A stretch of 64,000 nucleotides of DNA from contig WXFD01000026.1 of assembly GCA_009877105.1 (NCBI GenBank), positions 1 to 64,000 on the forward strand, in the 5' to 3' direction. The first letter of the stretch is position 1; each line of letters begins with the position of its first letter. The DNA comes from Bacteroidales bacterium (GTDB lineage: Bacteria; Bacteroidota; Bacteroidia; Bacteroidales; VadinHA17). Below are positions 17,372 through 26,160 of the stretch, piece after piece. Under the pieces are notes generated by a model. It worked only from the letters and a program-made list of their open reading frames with translations, made no database searches and was not told the origin of the DNA. The position numbers were made by a program, and so were the translations under genes.

Positions 17372-18358
17372 TTATTTTTTCTTCCCGGCGGAGGAGGATA
17401 CGGTAAAGTAGCTGAGCGGTCTGAATATCTTGTCGAACATCCCGCGGTCGGCCGAGAAATAAAGGGAAGGATTCTGGCTCGAGTTGATCACAAATCCTTT
17501 CCCGTCTTCTTCCCTGTAGCATTTTACCGTGATGCTCAGGAGATTGTTACCTTCAATCGCGATCTGATAGCCGGGTGAAGCGGCGGGAACAAACCCGTCC
17601 CTGAAATTGTCGCCATTCAGAAAGCTGACAGAGCTGAGATATTCCCTGACGTTCAGTGAATCGGCAGGCTGGTTGCCGGCGGTCCATCCTGAATCCGTTC
17701 TGGTGAGAACAAAACTGCTGTCGGCTGGCAGTGAAAAACTGATCTTCGTTATTTCACTGTCGTTGCATCGCAGGAGGGTCCGGTCCCTCCAGTCATCGAA
17801 TCCGCCGCTGAATGCCAAAGCCAGGAATCCATCAACTGCATAAACCTTTTCCTCGTCTGCAAGCCTGACGTACGAAGTACCTGAGATGTCGTTCCGTCCT
17901 CCGGCATAGGGATTGGCAACCGGTTTGTAGGTGAAGCGGCCTATCATGATATCGGAAAGGGTCCTGCCTTTCTTATCCGTGAATCTGATGCGGGTTGCAA
18001 GTGAGTCAGTCAGCCCGAAATTCTCCCATTCTGCCCTGCCGACTGCTGCAAGGCTCTGCGGCCTGATTCCGAGTATTTCCTGGAAGATGTTCCCGACTGC
18101 GTTCTTCCTGGGAACGGCAACAATGTTATCCTGTTTTACCTTCCATCCGGGATCTTCCCTGAAAAACTCGAATTGTTTTCCTTCTTCTGCCCTCGGCGTG
18201 ATCAGTATCCTTCCCACAGATGCAGTATCAAAATCAACCAGTTTTTCCCTGATTGTGGATCTTTTCTTCGGGGTCCTGACAACAAGGGTCAGCAGGAGGA
18301 CCGCAAGCAATCCGGCCAGGACCAGAAGCAGCTTTTTATTGTCAAATCTTTTACTCAT
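17372..18358 (-). CDS. DUF4340 domain protein of the gld ABC operon
   Basis: A 328-residue protein with one N-terminal membrane anchor (KKLLLVLAGLLAVLLLTLVV) and a long extracytoplasmic domain. The pattern of beta strands, with repeated WxN/DR-type segments and a VDGFLALAF motif, is typical of DUF4340, a family encoded with GldG-type ABC components. Its start overlaps the gldG stop by eight bases, showing translational coupling. It probably acts with GldG on the periplasmic face of the transporter. It is the last gene of the operon and converges with the HD hydrolase gene. Confidence 0.85.
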   Translation of the reverse strand: MSKRFDNKKLLLVLAGLLAVLLLTLVVRTPKKRSTIREKLVDFDTASVGRILITPRAEEGKQFEFFREDPGWKVKQDNIVAVPRKNAVGNIFQEILGIRPQSLAAVGRAEWENFGLTDSLATRIRFTDKKGRTLSDIMIGRFTYKPVANPYAGGRNDISGTSYVRLADEEKVYAVDGFLALAFSGGFDDWRDRTLLRCNDSEITKISFSLPADSSFVLTRTDSGWTAGNQPADSLNVREYLSSVSFLNGDNFRDGFVPAASPGYQIAIEGNNLLSITVKCYREEDGKGFVINSSQNPSLYFSADRGMFDKIFRPLSYFTVSSSAGKKK

Positions 18359-19865
18359 AACTCACCTCCATTCTTTTGATCCTCTTGTTCCTGTTGACCT
18401 GCATACGGAATAATGCATACACTATCACAAGGATTATGGGCAGCAGGAAATTCAGCCATTTAAGCAGCGACCTGGTCCCTTCAGCCAGCTCCTTTATGGG
18501 CCGGGAAGTGATCTCCTTTGTCCTCAGATCAATTAGGCCCGTGTTGTCTGAGAGCCAGTCGACGGAATTTACAAAAAGATTAATGTTATCCTGGGGAAGC
18601 TGGCTGCCCCGCCTAGATCCGGTGACCGCGAAGTCGCCGTCTGAAACGACCATGATCCTGGATTCGCTGTTACCTGCCAGGCGGCCCTCAAGGACACCCG
18701 CAACAACCAGCCCCGACAGTGGAAAATCCCTTTCAGTCCATTGCCTTTGAACATCAAAATAGAGCGGAGCCCTTTCGGTTCCGGATTTTTCGGAGGTAAA
18801 AGCAACGGGAGTGAATCGTTTTGTGCTGTCGCCCGTGAAGGTCATGGGGCTTGCAAACTGAAGAATGACCGATTCCAGTCCCTTTGTTGCAGGGTTGTCG
18901 GCAAACCTGTTGATGACAGGAAGATAGGGAAAGGCAACCTGGGATGAGAAAACAAAATTACCTTGTTGCTGCTGTACGTTGACACTGCTGCAGCTGGCAT
19001 CGATCACGAAATTGTCGGATACAGTAAGGCCATTTTGCCTGAGCCAGTCTTCAAGACCGGTGTTTACTGCTTTGCCCGTTGAAGTCTGAAAATCCCCCTC
19101 CACCCTGTTGAATGCTATGAAAATATTGCCTCCCCTTGCAAGGAAATCATCGAGCTTTGAGAAGTGGGACTGCGGAATGGTATCCGTTGGTCTGACTATG
19201 GCTATGGTACGGTATTCAGGAGGTATGTCGGCAGTGTCAGTCAGGGTGTAGCTGCTTACCGAGTAAAGAACGCTTAGTTCGGTAAAGACCTGTGAAAGCT
19301 CATACAGGGGCGGCTCGCCGTGGCCCTGGATAATCGCAACAGCCGGTTTATTCACAACCGACAGTTTCTTGATCGCGGTTGATAAACCATATTCCATGGC
19401 AGCTCCGGGCTGAAAGAAGGGTATTGTCTCCTTTTCTTCGCCCTGGGAAATTACTGCTCCCATATAGGCTTTCTGCTGTTTGACCTGGTCTTTTTCGCGA
19501 ACATTGATCATAACCGGCTGTATCCCGTTCCTTACTGCCTCCGCTTCGAGACTTTCATTCTCATTCGGGTTAACAAACTTGTAAACCACCATGCCGCCTG
19601 AACGGTTATTGTATTCCACGAGCATATCCTTGAGACTGAGTGAAATATTTCCGATATTAGGCGGAAGATCCTTTGAAAAGTAGGCAGTGATGGTAACCGG
19701 TTTTTCGAGATTCCTGAGAATATTACGGGTGGCCTTGCTCAGGGTGTATTCCCTGCCTTCCGTAAGATCGAGCCGGAAACTGTAGTTTTCAGAGAGTATG
19801 TTGATTAACAATACTATGCCTGTCATAAGGGCGACTGTCGAAGATATTTTTGCCGTCTTGTTCAT
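18351..19865 (-). CDS. gldG: GldG-type ABC transporter auxiliary component
   Basis: A 504-residue membrane protein with an N-terminal transmembrane segment (about 9-24), the family motif RLDLTEGREYTLS soon after it, a large extracytoplasmic domain (about 40-460; ABC-type uncharacterised/GldG domain) and a C-terminal transmembrane helix near LLPIILVIVYALF. In Flavobacterium the GldA-GldF-GldG transporter is needed for gliding and type IX secretion-related functions, but homologues are widespread in non-gliding Bacteroidota, so motility cannot be concluded. It lies 37 bases downstream of gldF and overlaps the DUF4340 gene. Confidence 0.93.
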   Translation of the reverse strand: MNKTAKISSTVALMTGIVLLINILSENYSFRLDLTEGREYTLSKATRNILRNLEKPVTITAYFSKDLPPNIGNISLSLKDMLVEYNNRSGGMVVYKFVNPNENESLEAEAVRNGIQPVMINVREKDQVKQQKAYMGAVISQGEEKETIPFFQPGAAMEYGLSTAIKKLSVVNKPAVAIIQGHGEPPLYELSQVFTELSVLYSVSSYTLTDTADIPPEYRTIAIVRPTDTIPQSHFSKLDDFLARGGNIFIAFNRVEGDFQTSTGKAVNTGLEDWLRQNGLTVSDNFVIDASCSSVNVQQQQGNFVFSSQVAFPYLPVINRFADNPATKGLESVILQFASPMTFTGDSTKRFTPVAFTSEKSGTERAPLYFDVQRQWTERDFPLSGLVVAGVLEGRLAGNSESRIMVVSDGDFAVTGSRRGSQLPQDNINLFVNSVDWLSDNTGLIDLRTKEITSRPIKELAEGTRSLLKWLNFLLPIILVIVYALFRMQVNRNKRIKRMEVSYE

Positions 19866-19902
19866 GTTAAAGGAGTCTAAATGATTATATCTTCATGGTT
19901 TG

Positions 19903-20628
19903 CTACCTGTATTCATTCCTTTTTGAAAGGGATACTTCCGTGAGGAAAAGGGTGAGGAAGATAATTGATCCGAAGTAGATGAGGTCTTTGGTGTCTATCA
20001 CTCCACGTGCGAGGCTTTCAAAATGTACCGACATGCTCAGGCTGTTTATTATCTGGCCTGCCATCCCCTTCATTCCCGATGCAATTATACCGAACAGAAT
20101 GTGGAAGAAAAGGCCTATGAACAATGCCGTGAGAAATGCAACTATCTGATTGTTTGTAAGGCTGCTTGAAAAGATCCCGATGCCGGCATAGGCAGCGCTT
20201 ATCAGTAAAAGGGCAAGATATCCGCAGAATGTTCCTCCGGTGTCAAGGTTACCGATCTTCGATATTGTAATTACATATGGCAGGGTAAATGCCAGGGCTA
20301 TTGCAACAAGTATCACCGCGGCCAGGTATTTTCCAAGTATCACCTGCCTGTCGGAGACAGGCTTGGTCAGCAGCATCTCGAGGGTGCCGGTCTTCTTCTC
20401 TTCAGCGAGGAGTTTCATTGTAAGAGCCGGGATGAAGAAAAAGAGGGTCCAGTATGCTATCCCGAAAAATGAGCGCAGGCTTGCCTGCCCCGTCATGAAA
20501 ATGTCGGCTCCGGATATCCAGGTGAAGAAACCGGTGAATCCGAGAAAAAGAACAATCATAATGACTGCGACAAGGGAATCAAAAAAGGAGCTTAGTTCCC
20601 TCCGGGTTATTGTCCATACAGTATTCAT
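19903..20628 (-). CDS. gldF: GldF-type ABC transporter permease
   Basis: A 241-residue integral membrane protein of the ABC-2 type with about six transmembrane helices. An N-terminal cytoplasmic segment ending RRELSSFFDS precedes the first helix, and the loop EEKKTGTLEMLLTKPVSDRQV is the conserved coupling region of GldF/NosY-like permeases. It sits 11 bases after the gldA stop and before gldG. It forms the membrane channel of the GldA-GldF-GldG complex. Confidence 0.92.
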   Translation of the reverse strand: MNTVWTITRRELSSFFDSLVAVIMIVLFLGFTGFFTWISGADIFMTGQASLRSFFGIAYWTLFFFIPALTMKLLAEEKKTGTLEMLLTKPVSDRQVILGKYLAAVILVAIALAFTLPYVITISKIGNLDTGGTFCGYLALLLISAAYAGIGIFSSSLTNNQIVAFLTALFIGLFFHILFGIIASGMKGMAGQIINSLSMSVHFESLARGVIDTKDLIYFGSIIFLTLFLTEVSLSKRNEYR

Positions 20629-20639
20629 GGCATCTGCTT

Positions 20640-21566
20640 TTAATTCATTGTAAGTTCCCTGAAAATATCTTCCAGTTTTGCTTCATAAGGCGTCATTTCC
20701 GTCAGCACCCATTTCCGGCTTACGCAGAGATTGAATATTTCCCGCTTTGCCGTTTCAGCCCTGCAGTGAATCTCGAACCGGTTCATATGCCTGTCGGTAA
20801 AATCGACGAGCGAAACTGATCTTACCTGCATCAGCGATTTAAAGATCTGATCCGGATCTCCGTCCTCGATCCTTACTTTCACAATGTCGGACCCCTGTGC
20901 CTGGGTCCTGAGATTTTCAGGAGTCCCGTCAGCTACAAGCCTTCCCTTGTTGATGATGAAGATCCTGTCGCATGTTGCTTCAACCTCAGGAAGGATATGG
21001 GTGCTGAGGATAACGGTTTTTTCACGTCCCAGCTCCCTGATAAGCTTGCGGATCTCTGCAATCTGGTTCGGATCGAGACCCGAAGTGGGTTCGTCGAGAA
21101 TGAGGATCTCCGGATCGTGAATCATGGCCTGGGCCAGGCCAACCCTCTGCCTGTATCCCTTCGAAAGCTCCCCGATCTTTTTGTGCTTTTCCCTGTTGAG
21201 ACCTGTGATCCTGACTATTTCGGCCACGCGTCTGCCAATAACGCCTTTTTCAATATTGTGCAGCCTGGCACAGAATTCAAGATAGTCGATTACGGGCATC
21301 TCCTGGTAAAGAGGATTATTCTCGGGCAGGTAGCCGATATGCTTCTTTATTCTCCCGGGATCATCATCCACAAGCCTGCCTCCGATGAAAACCCTGCCTT
21401 CATCGGCAGAAATATAATTGGTGATGATCTTCATGGTTGTCGTCTTCCCGGCGCCATTGGGACCGAGAAAGCCGATGATCTCACCGGTTGAGACTTTAAG
21501 GGAAATGTTATCAACGGCTTTCTGATTGCCAAACCTTTTTGTCAGATTCTCAATAACAATATCCAT
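20640..21566 (-). CDS. gldA: GldA-type ABC transporter ATPase
   Basis: A 308-residue ABC ATPase energising the GldFG permease. Walker A GPNGAGKTT lies near residues 35-43, the Q-loop region is GYLPENNPLY, the signature is LSKGYRQRVG, Walker B is ILILDEPTSGLDP, and the H-loop is ILSTH. A C-terminal domain of about 80 residues follows, as in GldA and related drug/lipid exporters. It is the first gene of a minus-strand operon gldA-gldF-gldG-DUF4340; the 263 bases upstream hold no other gene. Confidence 0.93.
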   Translation of the reverse strand: MDIVIENLTKRFGNQKAVDNISLKVSTGEIIGFLGPNGAGKTTTMKIITNYISADEGRVFIGGRLVDDDPGRIKKHIGYLPENNPLYQEMPVIDYLEFCARLHNIEKGVIGRRVAEIVRITGLNREKHKKIGELSKGYRQRVGLAQAMIHDPEILILDEPTSGLDPNQIAEIRKLIRELGREKTVILSTHILPEVEATCDRIFIINKGRLVADGTPENLRTQAQGSDIVKVRIEDGDPDQIFKSLMQVRSVSLVDFTDRHMNRFEIHCRAETAKREIFNLCVSRKWVLTEMTPYEAKLEDIFRELTMN

Positions 21567-21829
21567 ATGCTTATAATTAAAATGGTTATGCCTGAAAAAA
21601 AGGTCTAAATTATTGGAAAGAATAATAATTCAAAATGAAAGGCTGTTAAATTTTCATTAAAATGCCGGGCAGGAAGCAGGCCTGATCCCTGAAGAACAAC
21701 CCCTGATGCCCGGGTTACCGCCAGACGCCAGTGTTGGCAGCTTTGGCCCGCCCGGCTTCCGGATGCCTTGCCCTGTTTTAAACTTTCATTTTTATATGCT
21801 ATATTTCCGGTCGTTAAATCAGACAGGCA
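21567..21829. other. Intergenic region between divergent gldA and alcohol dehydrogenase
   Basis: No coding potential is evident. The part next to gldA is A+T-rich and probably carries its promoter; the middle is G+C-rich with no convincing hairpin. TATATTTC (close to TAnnTTTG) lies shortly before the alcohol dehydrogenase start and may be its -7 element. Confidence 0.4.
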
Positions 21830-22987
21830 ATGGAGAATTTTGAATTTTACAATCCGGTAAGAGTTTTTTTCGGCAGGGGCCAGATATCGAAAATAGCGGG
21901 CCAGATACCTGCCGGAAGCAGGGTGATGCTCATTTATGGCGGAGGCAGTATTTTCAGGAACGGAGTATATGAACAGACCATGGAGGCCCTGAAGCGATTC
22001 GAGGTGACTGAATTCGGCGGGATAGAGCCAAACCCGACATATGAAACATCCATGAGGGCCGTTGAGGTGATCAGGGAGAAAAAAATAGATTTCCTGCTTG
22101 CGGCAGGCGGGGGATCGGTAATTGATGCAACAAAATTCATTGCTGCGGCTACATTGTACACGTTCGGCGATCCCTGGAACATCCTTGCAAAGAAAATGCC
22201 CGTGATGCGGGCCCTGCCTTTCGGGGCCATCCTTACCCTTCCGGCAACGGGTTCGGAAATGAACCGGAATTCGGTGATCAGCCGCAGATCCACTGCTGAG
22301 AAACTGGGTTTCGGATCACCTTTCACATACCCGAAATTCTCGGTTCTTCTTCCCGATGCAGCCGGCACCCTGCCACCGGCTCAGGTTGCAAACGGGATTG
22401 TCGACGCCTTTGTACATGTAATGGAGCAATATCTCACGTACCCGGTCAATGCGCCAATCCAGGACCGATTTGCGGAAGCCATACTTTTAACGCTTATTGA
22501 AGAGGGCCCCAAAGCATACAGAAACCCTGCCGATTATGAGGCCATGTCGAACCTGATGTGGAGCGCTACCATGGCCCTGAACGGGTTGATTGCCTGCGGC
22601 GTTCCGGAAGACTGGTCGGTCCACGATATCGGCCATGAGCTGACTGCCTTCCATGGGATTGACCATGCAAGGACACTTGCCATCGTTCAGCCCGGACTTT
22701 GGAAAGCACTGAGGGAGGAAAAGAAGGAAAAGCTCCTGCAGTACGGTGAAAGGGTATGGAAAATAACCGAAGGCAGTACCGATGAAAAAGTAGATGCTGC
22801 CATAGAAAAAACGGTTGAATTCTTTGAATCGCTCGGGATAAAAACCAGGCTCAGTGAGTATGGGGTAGGGCAGGATACCATCGATAAGATCGTCGCCAGG
22901 TTCCGGGAACGAAACTGGATCAATCTTGGAGACAGGGGCCTCACTACTCCCGAGGTGACAAAGGAGACACTCGAACACCAGCTTTAG
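21830..22987 (+). CDS. Iron-dependent alcohol dehydrogenase (BDH/YqhD type)
   Basis: A 385-residue group III iron-containing alcohol dehydrogenase that interconverts aldehydes and alcohols with NAD(P)H. The N-terminal FEFYNPVRVFFGRGQ and the dinucleotide motif AAGGGSVIDATKFIA (about 88-102) are typical of butanol dehydrogenase/YqhD. The metal ligands lie in VDAFVHVMEQYL (Asp and His) and in the paired histidines of HDIGHELTAFHGIDHAR. Length matches the family. It is a single gene divergent from gldA and convergent with the propeller gene. It could detoxify aldehydes or serve fermentation. Confidence 0.94.
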   Translation: MENFEFYNPVRVFFGRGQISKIAGQIPAGSRVMLIYGGGSIFRNGVYEQTMEALKRFEVTEFGGIEPNPTYETSMRAVEVIREKKIDFLLAAGGGSVIDATKFIAAATLYTFGDPWNILAKKMPVMRALPFGAILTLPATGSEMNRNSVISRRSTAEKLGFGSPFTYPKFSVLLPDAAGTLPPAQVANGIVDAFVHVMEQYLTYPVNAPIQDRFAEAILLTLIEEGPKAYRNPADYEAMSNLMWSATMALNGLIACGVPEDWSVHDIGHELTAFHGIDHARTLAIVQPGLWKALREEKKEKLLQYGERVWKITEGSTDEKVDAAIEKTVEFFESLGIKTRLSEYGVGQDTIDKIVARFRERNWINLGDRGLTTPEVTKETLEHQL

Positions 22988-23041
22988 AATCATATACTGC
23001 GGGATCCTGTCTTACAGGAATCGCGATCCGCAACGCATCAG

Positions 23042-24202
23042 TCAATATCCTGTCTGTTTGCTGCCCTGCCATCCATCCGGAATCTTTATAATGCAGAGGT
23101 TCAGACGGCGCGTGTCGGAAGAAAGCATTGCCGACAGGATCAGGACTTTTGTTTCGTCGGGGCTGACTGACGGGCATGGTGGATCAGCCGAAGTTGTTTT
23201 GTGTCCGGCGGAAAGAAGGATTGTTTTGTCTGAATGCAGGTCGGCCAGGTAAATGTTTCCCCCGGCATCGCTCCCGGAGGCCAGTCTGTCGTCGGACGAT
23301 GCCGGATGATGCATCAGGACACTGCCGGAACCGGCGGGCCATTTCGGCTGCGGGCCGCCGCAAACGGTCCTGAGGCCCGTACCATCTGACCTGACTGACC
23401 AGGTTTGCAGCGGATTCGTACCGTCTTTTTCCCCACAGAAGTACAGTTCCCCGGACACCTTCTGATCGGCCCTGATCCGGCCAACGCGAAAGGGCAGTCC
23501 CAGCACGAACCTTATCTCCCTTGTCCTGATGTTGAAGCTGCTGATGCCTGAAAGGATTTCACCGGCAGGATGTTGTGAGTAACCCCGGTCTGCCGGATTG
23601 ACCTGCGCGGCATGCTTAGAAGCTTCAGCCCTTCCCACCCTGAAATACAACCATTCCCCGCCGGCATCGATACTCATGCTTCCACCGGCTTCCATCCCGG
23701 CAGGTATCGTACCACGTACCTTCTGGTATTCGCTTTCATCCCTAACATCCCCCGATTCGCTGTCGGCCAGGAGTCTTTCAAGATCAACCTCCACGATCTG
23801 AACGGGTCCGCCGCCTGACTGACCTGGCTGACGAAGGGTCATCCTCATGAAAAAAAGCTTCATCGATTTGTCCGAAACAGCAGTCACACCCATGTAGCTC
23901 CCCTCTGTAACCTGCACCATATCGCCGGTCTTTTCATTAATGGCAAGAGTTTCGCCGGGAGCCCTGTTCGACCGGAAAATGATCCAGTTGCCATCGGCCG
24001 TCCATTGCCGGCCGGTGTTACAGATCCCGAAATCACCCGGTCCCTGGCTGGTAAGGAATGTGAGCTGTGCCCCTGTAATCTTATCCTCAACTGTTTTCTT
24101 TTCGGAAGGGAAACGACTGCCTATATGTGCTGTAAGCGATGGTGCTGGCAATGCCATGATTGCAAATGACACAAGCAGTTTATGAAATGCCAGTCGCTTC
24201 AT
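23042..24202 (-). CDS. Secreted TolB-like beta-propeller protein
   Basis: A 386-residue exported protein from the methionine at 24202, which begins a signal peptide (MKRLAFHKLLVSFAIMALP). The frame is open 24 codons further upstream to 24274 but that part has no signal character. The body shows about six to seven propeller blades with motifs such as WTADGNWIIFRSNR, INEKTGDMVQVT and VSPDETKVLILSA. The architecture resembles the oligogalacturonate lyase (PL22) and TolB-like propellers; the catalytic residues of PL22 cannot be confirmed by eye. It is a single gene downstream of ettA on the same strand. Confidence 0.65.
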   Translation of the reverse strand: MKRLAFHKLLVSFAIMALPAPSLTAHIGSRFPSEKKTVEDKITGAQLTFLTSQGPGDFGICNTGRQWTADGNWIIFRSNRAPGETLAINEKTGDMVQVTEGSYMGVTAVSDKSMKLFFMRMTLRQPGQSGGGPVQIVEVDLERLLADSESGDVRDESEYQKVRGTIPAGMEAGGSMSIDAGGEWLYFRVGRAEASKHAAQVNPADRGYSQHPAGEILSGISSFNIRTREIRFVLGLPFRVGRIRADQKVSGELYFCGEKDGTNPLQTWSVRSDGTGLRTVCGGPQPKWPAGSGSVLMHHPASSDDRLASGSDAGGNIYLADLHSDKTILLSAGHKTTSADPPCPSVSPDETKVLILSAMLSSDTRRLNLCIIKIPDGWQGSKQTGY

Positions 24203-24312
24203 CCGGATATGTGACAGTGAATTAAAATCAATTTTCCCGGGCTGCCTGCCAGGTGATTGTGCCGGTGATTTCAAGGTTCGCCGTTTACAGATCTCCCTCT
24301 TTCTTCCAATTA

Positions 24313-25995
24313 CTACACCAGCTTTTTATACTTTATTCTTACAGGCGTGGTATCCGCAACCCGTTTTCTGTAATTTTCCTCATATTCGGAGTAGCTTCCC
24401 TCGAACCAGACTACCTTCGATTCACCTTCGAAGGCCAGGATATGCGTTGCCACCCTGTCGAGGAACCAGCGGTCGTGCGATATTATCACAGCACAGCCGG
24501 CAAAATTATCCAGGCCCTCTTCCAGGGCCCGCAATGTATTGACGTCTATATCGTTTGTAGGCTCATCGAGCAGCAGGACATTTGCGCCCGATTTCAGGGT
24601 GAGGGCCAGGTGAAGCCTGTTGCGTTCACCCCCTGAAAGGACGCCGCATTTCTTTTCCTGATCAGCCCCCGTGAAGTTAAACCTGGCCGCATATGCCCTG
24701 GCGTTTACAAGCCTGTTCCCGACAGGTACTTCGTTCTGACCGCCTGAGATCACTTCATATACGGTTTTCATGGGATCAATCTCGCTGTGTGCTTGGTCGA
24801 CATACCCGGTGACGACAGTTTCCCCTATCTCGAAAACCCCTGAGTCGGGTTCTTCCTGCCCGATTATCATCCTGAAAAGGGTTGTTTTCCCGGCTCCGTT
24901 CGGGCCAATGACTCCAACTATGCCGTTGGGAGGCAGATTGAACCCGAGATCGTCAAAAAGCAGCTTTTCACCAAATGATTTTGCCACCTTTTTCGCTACT
25001 ATAACCTTGTCGCCCAGCCTCGGGCCGTTTGGGATGAATATCTCAAGTTTCTCCTCCTTTGCCTTGACATCCTGGTTAAGCAGCTTTTCGTAGGCTCCGA
25101 GCCTGGCCCTGGATTTGGCCTGGCGTGCTTTCGGTGACATTCGTACCCATTCCAGTTCCCTCTCCAGCAGCTTCCTTCGTTTGATGTTCCCTTTTTCTTC
25201 AATCTCAAGCCTCTGTGCCTTTTGCTCGAGCCAGGAGGAATAATTGCCCTTCCAGGGAATCCCCTCGCCCCTGTCGAGTTCCAGTATCCATCCCGCAACA
25301 TTGTCGAGAAAATATCGGTCGTGTGTTATGCAAATAACAGTACCGTGATACTGTTTCAGGGTTGTTTCCAGCCACTGAACCGATTCGGCATCAAGATGAT
25401 TCGTGGGCTCGTCCAGCAAAAGGATATCGGGCTGACGGAGAAGGAGACGGCAGAGTGCAACCCGCCGCCTTTCACCTCCCGAGAGAATATTCACCCTGGC
25501 GCTGCCCTCGGGGCATCTGAGCGCATCCATTGCGCGCTCAAGCTTATGATCGATGTTCCATCCGTCGTTATAGTCAATCTTCTCCTGCAGCTCAGCCTGC
25601 CTGTCCATAAGCTGCTGCATCCTGGCCGGGTCCTCATAAACTTCAGGATCGCCGAACCTTTCGTTTATTGCCTCATACTCCCTGACGAGATCGGCAATCT
25701 CCTTTATTCCCTCTTCAACTATCTCGCGTACAGTGCGATTTTCATCCAGCAGGGGGTCCTGGGCAAGATGACCGACAGAATACCCGGGCAGGAATGTTAC
25801 TTCACCCTGGTACTCCTTCTCAATCCCGGCAATTATTTTGAGCAGGGTTGACTTGCCTGATCCGTTCAAACCTATGATGCCTATCTTGGCTCCAAGGAAA
25901 AACGATAAAGAAATATCCTTAAGAACCTGGCGGTGCGGGGGAAAGGTTTTCCCAACGCGGTACATTGAAAAAATTATCTTTTTGTCGTCAGTCAT
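24313..25995 (-). CDS. ettA: EttA, energy-dependent translational throttle (ABC-F protein)
   Basis: A 560-residue cytosolic ABC-F ATPase that binds the ribosomal E site and gates elongation according to ATP/ADP levels. Two complete ABC cassettes are present: GLNGSGKST near residue 40 with LSGGERRRVALCRLL and LLLDEPTNHLDAES, then GPNGAGKTT near residue 350 with LSGGERNRLHLALTL and LLLDEPTNDIDVNT. The interdomain linker (about 240-300) is rich in charged residues, as expected for the P-site tRNA interaction motif region. Size and the C-terminal basic tail fit EttA rather than Uup or antibiotic resistance ABC-F proteins. It is a monocistronic gene. Confidence 0.95.
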   Translation of the reverse strand: MTDDKKIIFSMYRVGKTFPPHRQVLKDISLSFFLGAKIGIIGLNGSGKSTLLKIIAGIEKEYQGEVTFLPGYSVGHLAQDPLLDENRTVREIVEEGIKEIADLVREYEAINERFGDPEVYEDPARMQQLMDRQAELQEKIDYNDGWNIDHKLERAMDALRCPEGSARVNILSGGERRRVALCRLLLRQPDILLLDEPTNHLDAESVQWLETTLKQYHGTVICITHDRYFLDNVAGWILELDRGEGIPWKGNYSSWLEQKAQRLEIEEKGNIKRRKLLERELEWVRMSPKARQAKSRARLGAYEKLLNQDVKAKEEKLEIFIPNGPRLGDKVIVAKKVAKSFGEKLLFDDLGFNLPPNGIVGVIGPNGAGKTTLFRMIIGQEEPDSGVFEIGETVVTGYVDQAHSEIDPMKTVYEVISGGQNEVPVGNRLVNARAYAARFNFTGADQEKKCGVLSGGERNRLHLALTLKSGANVLLLDEPTNDIDVNTLRALEEGLDNFAGCAVIISHDRWFLDRVATHILAFEGESKVVWFEGSYSEYEENYRKRVADTTPVRIKYKKLV

Positions 25996-26160
25996 AGTCA
26001 GAATTTTGACGACAATTTATGAAAAATTGATTTATGTGTCACGGTCAAAATGGAACAGGCAGCAAGTGCTTCGGGCAAATTCCGGCCGGATGCTCTGCAG
26101 CCGCATTTTTAAGTTTATGAATTAATTATGCTATATTTATATCCCTGTTCTGGTAAAATA

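Noticed and set aside
18376..18750. 124-codon plus-strand frame opposite gldG
   Set aside because: Antisense shadow of gldG with serine-rich composition and no family resemblance.
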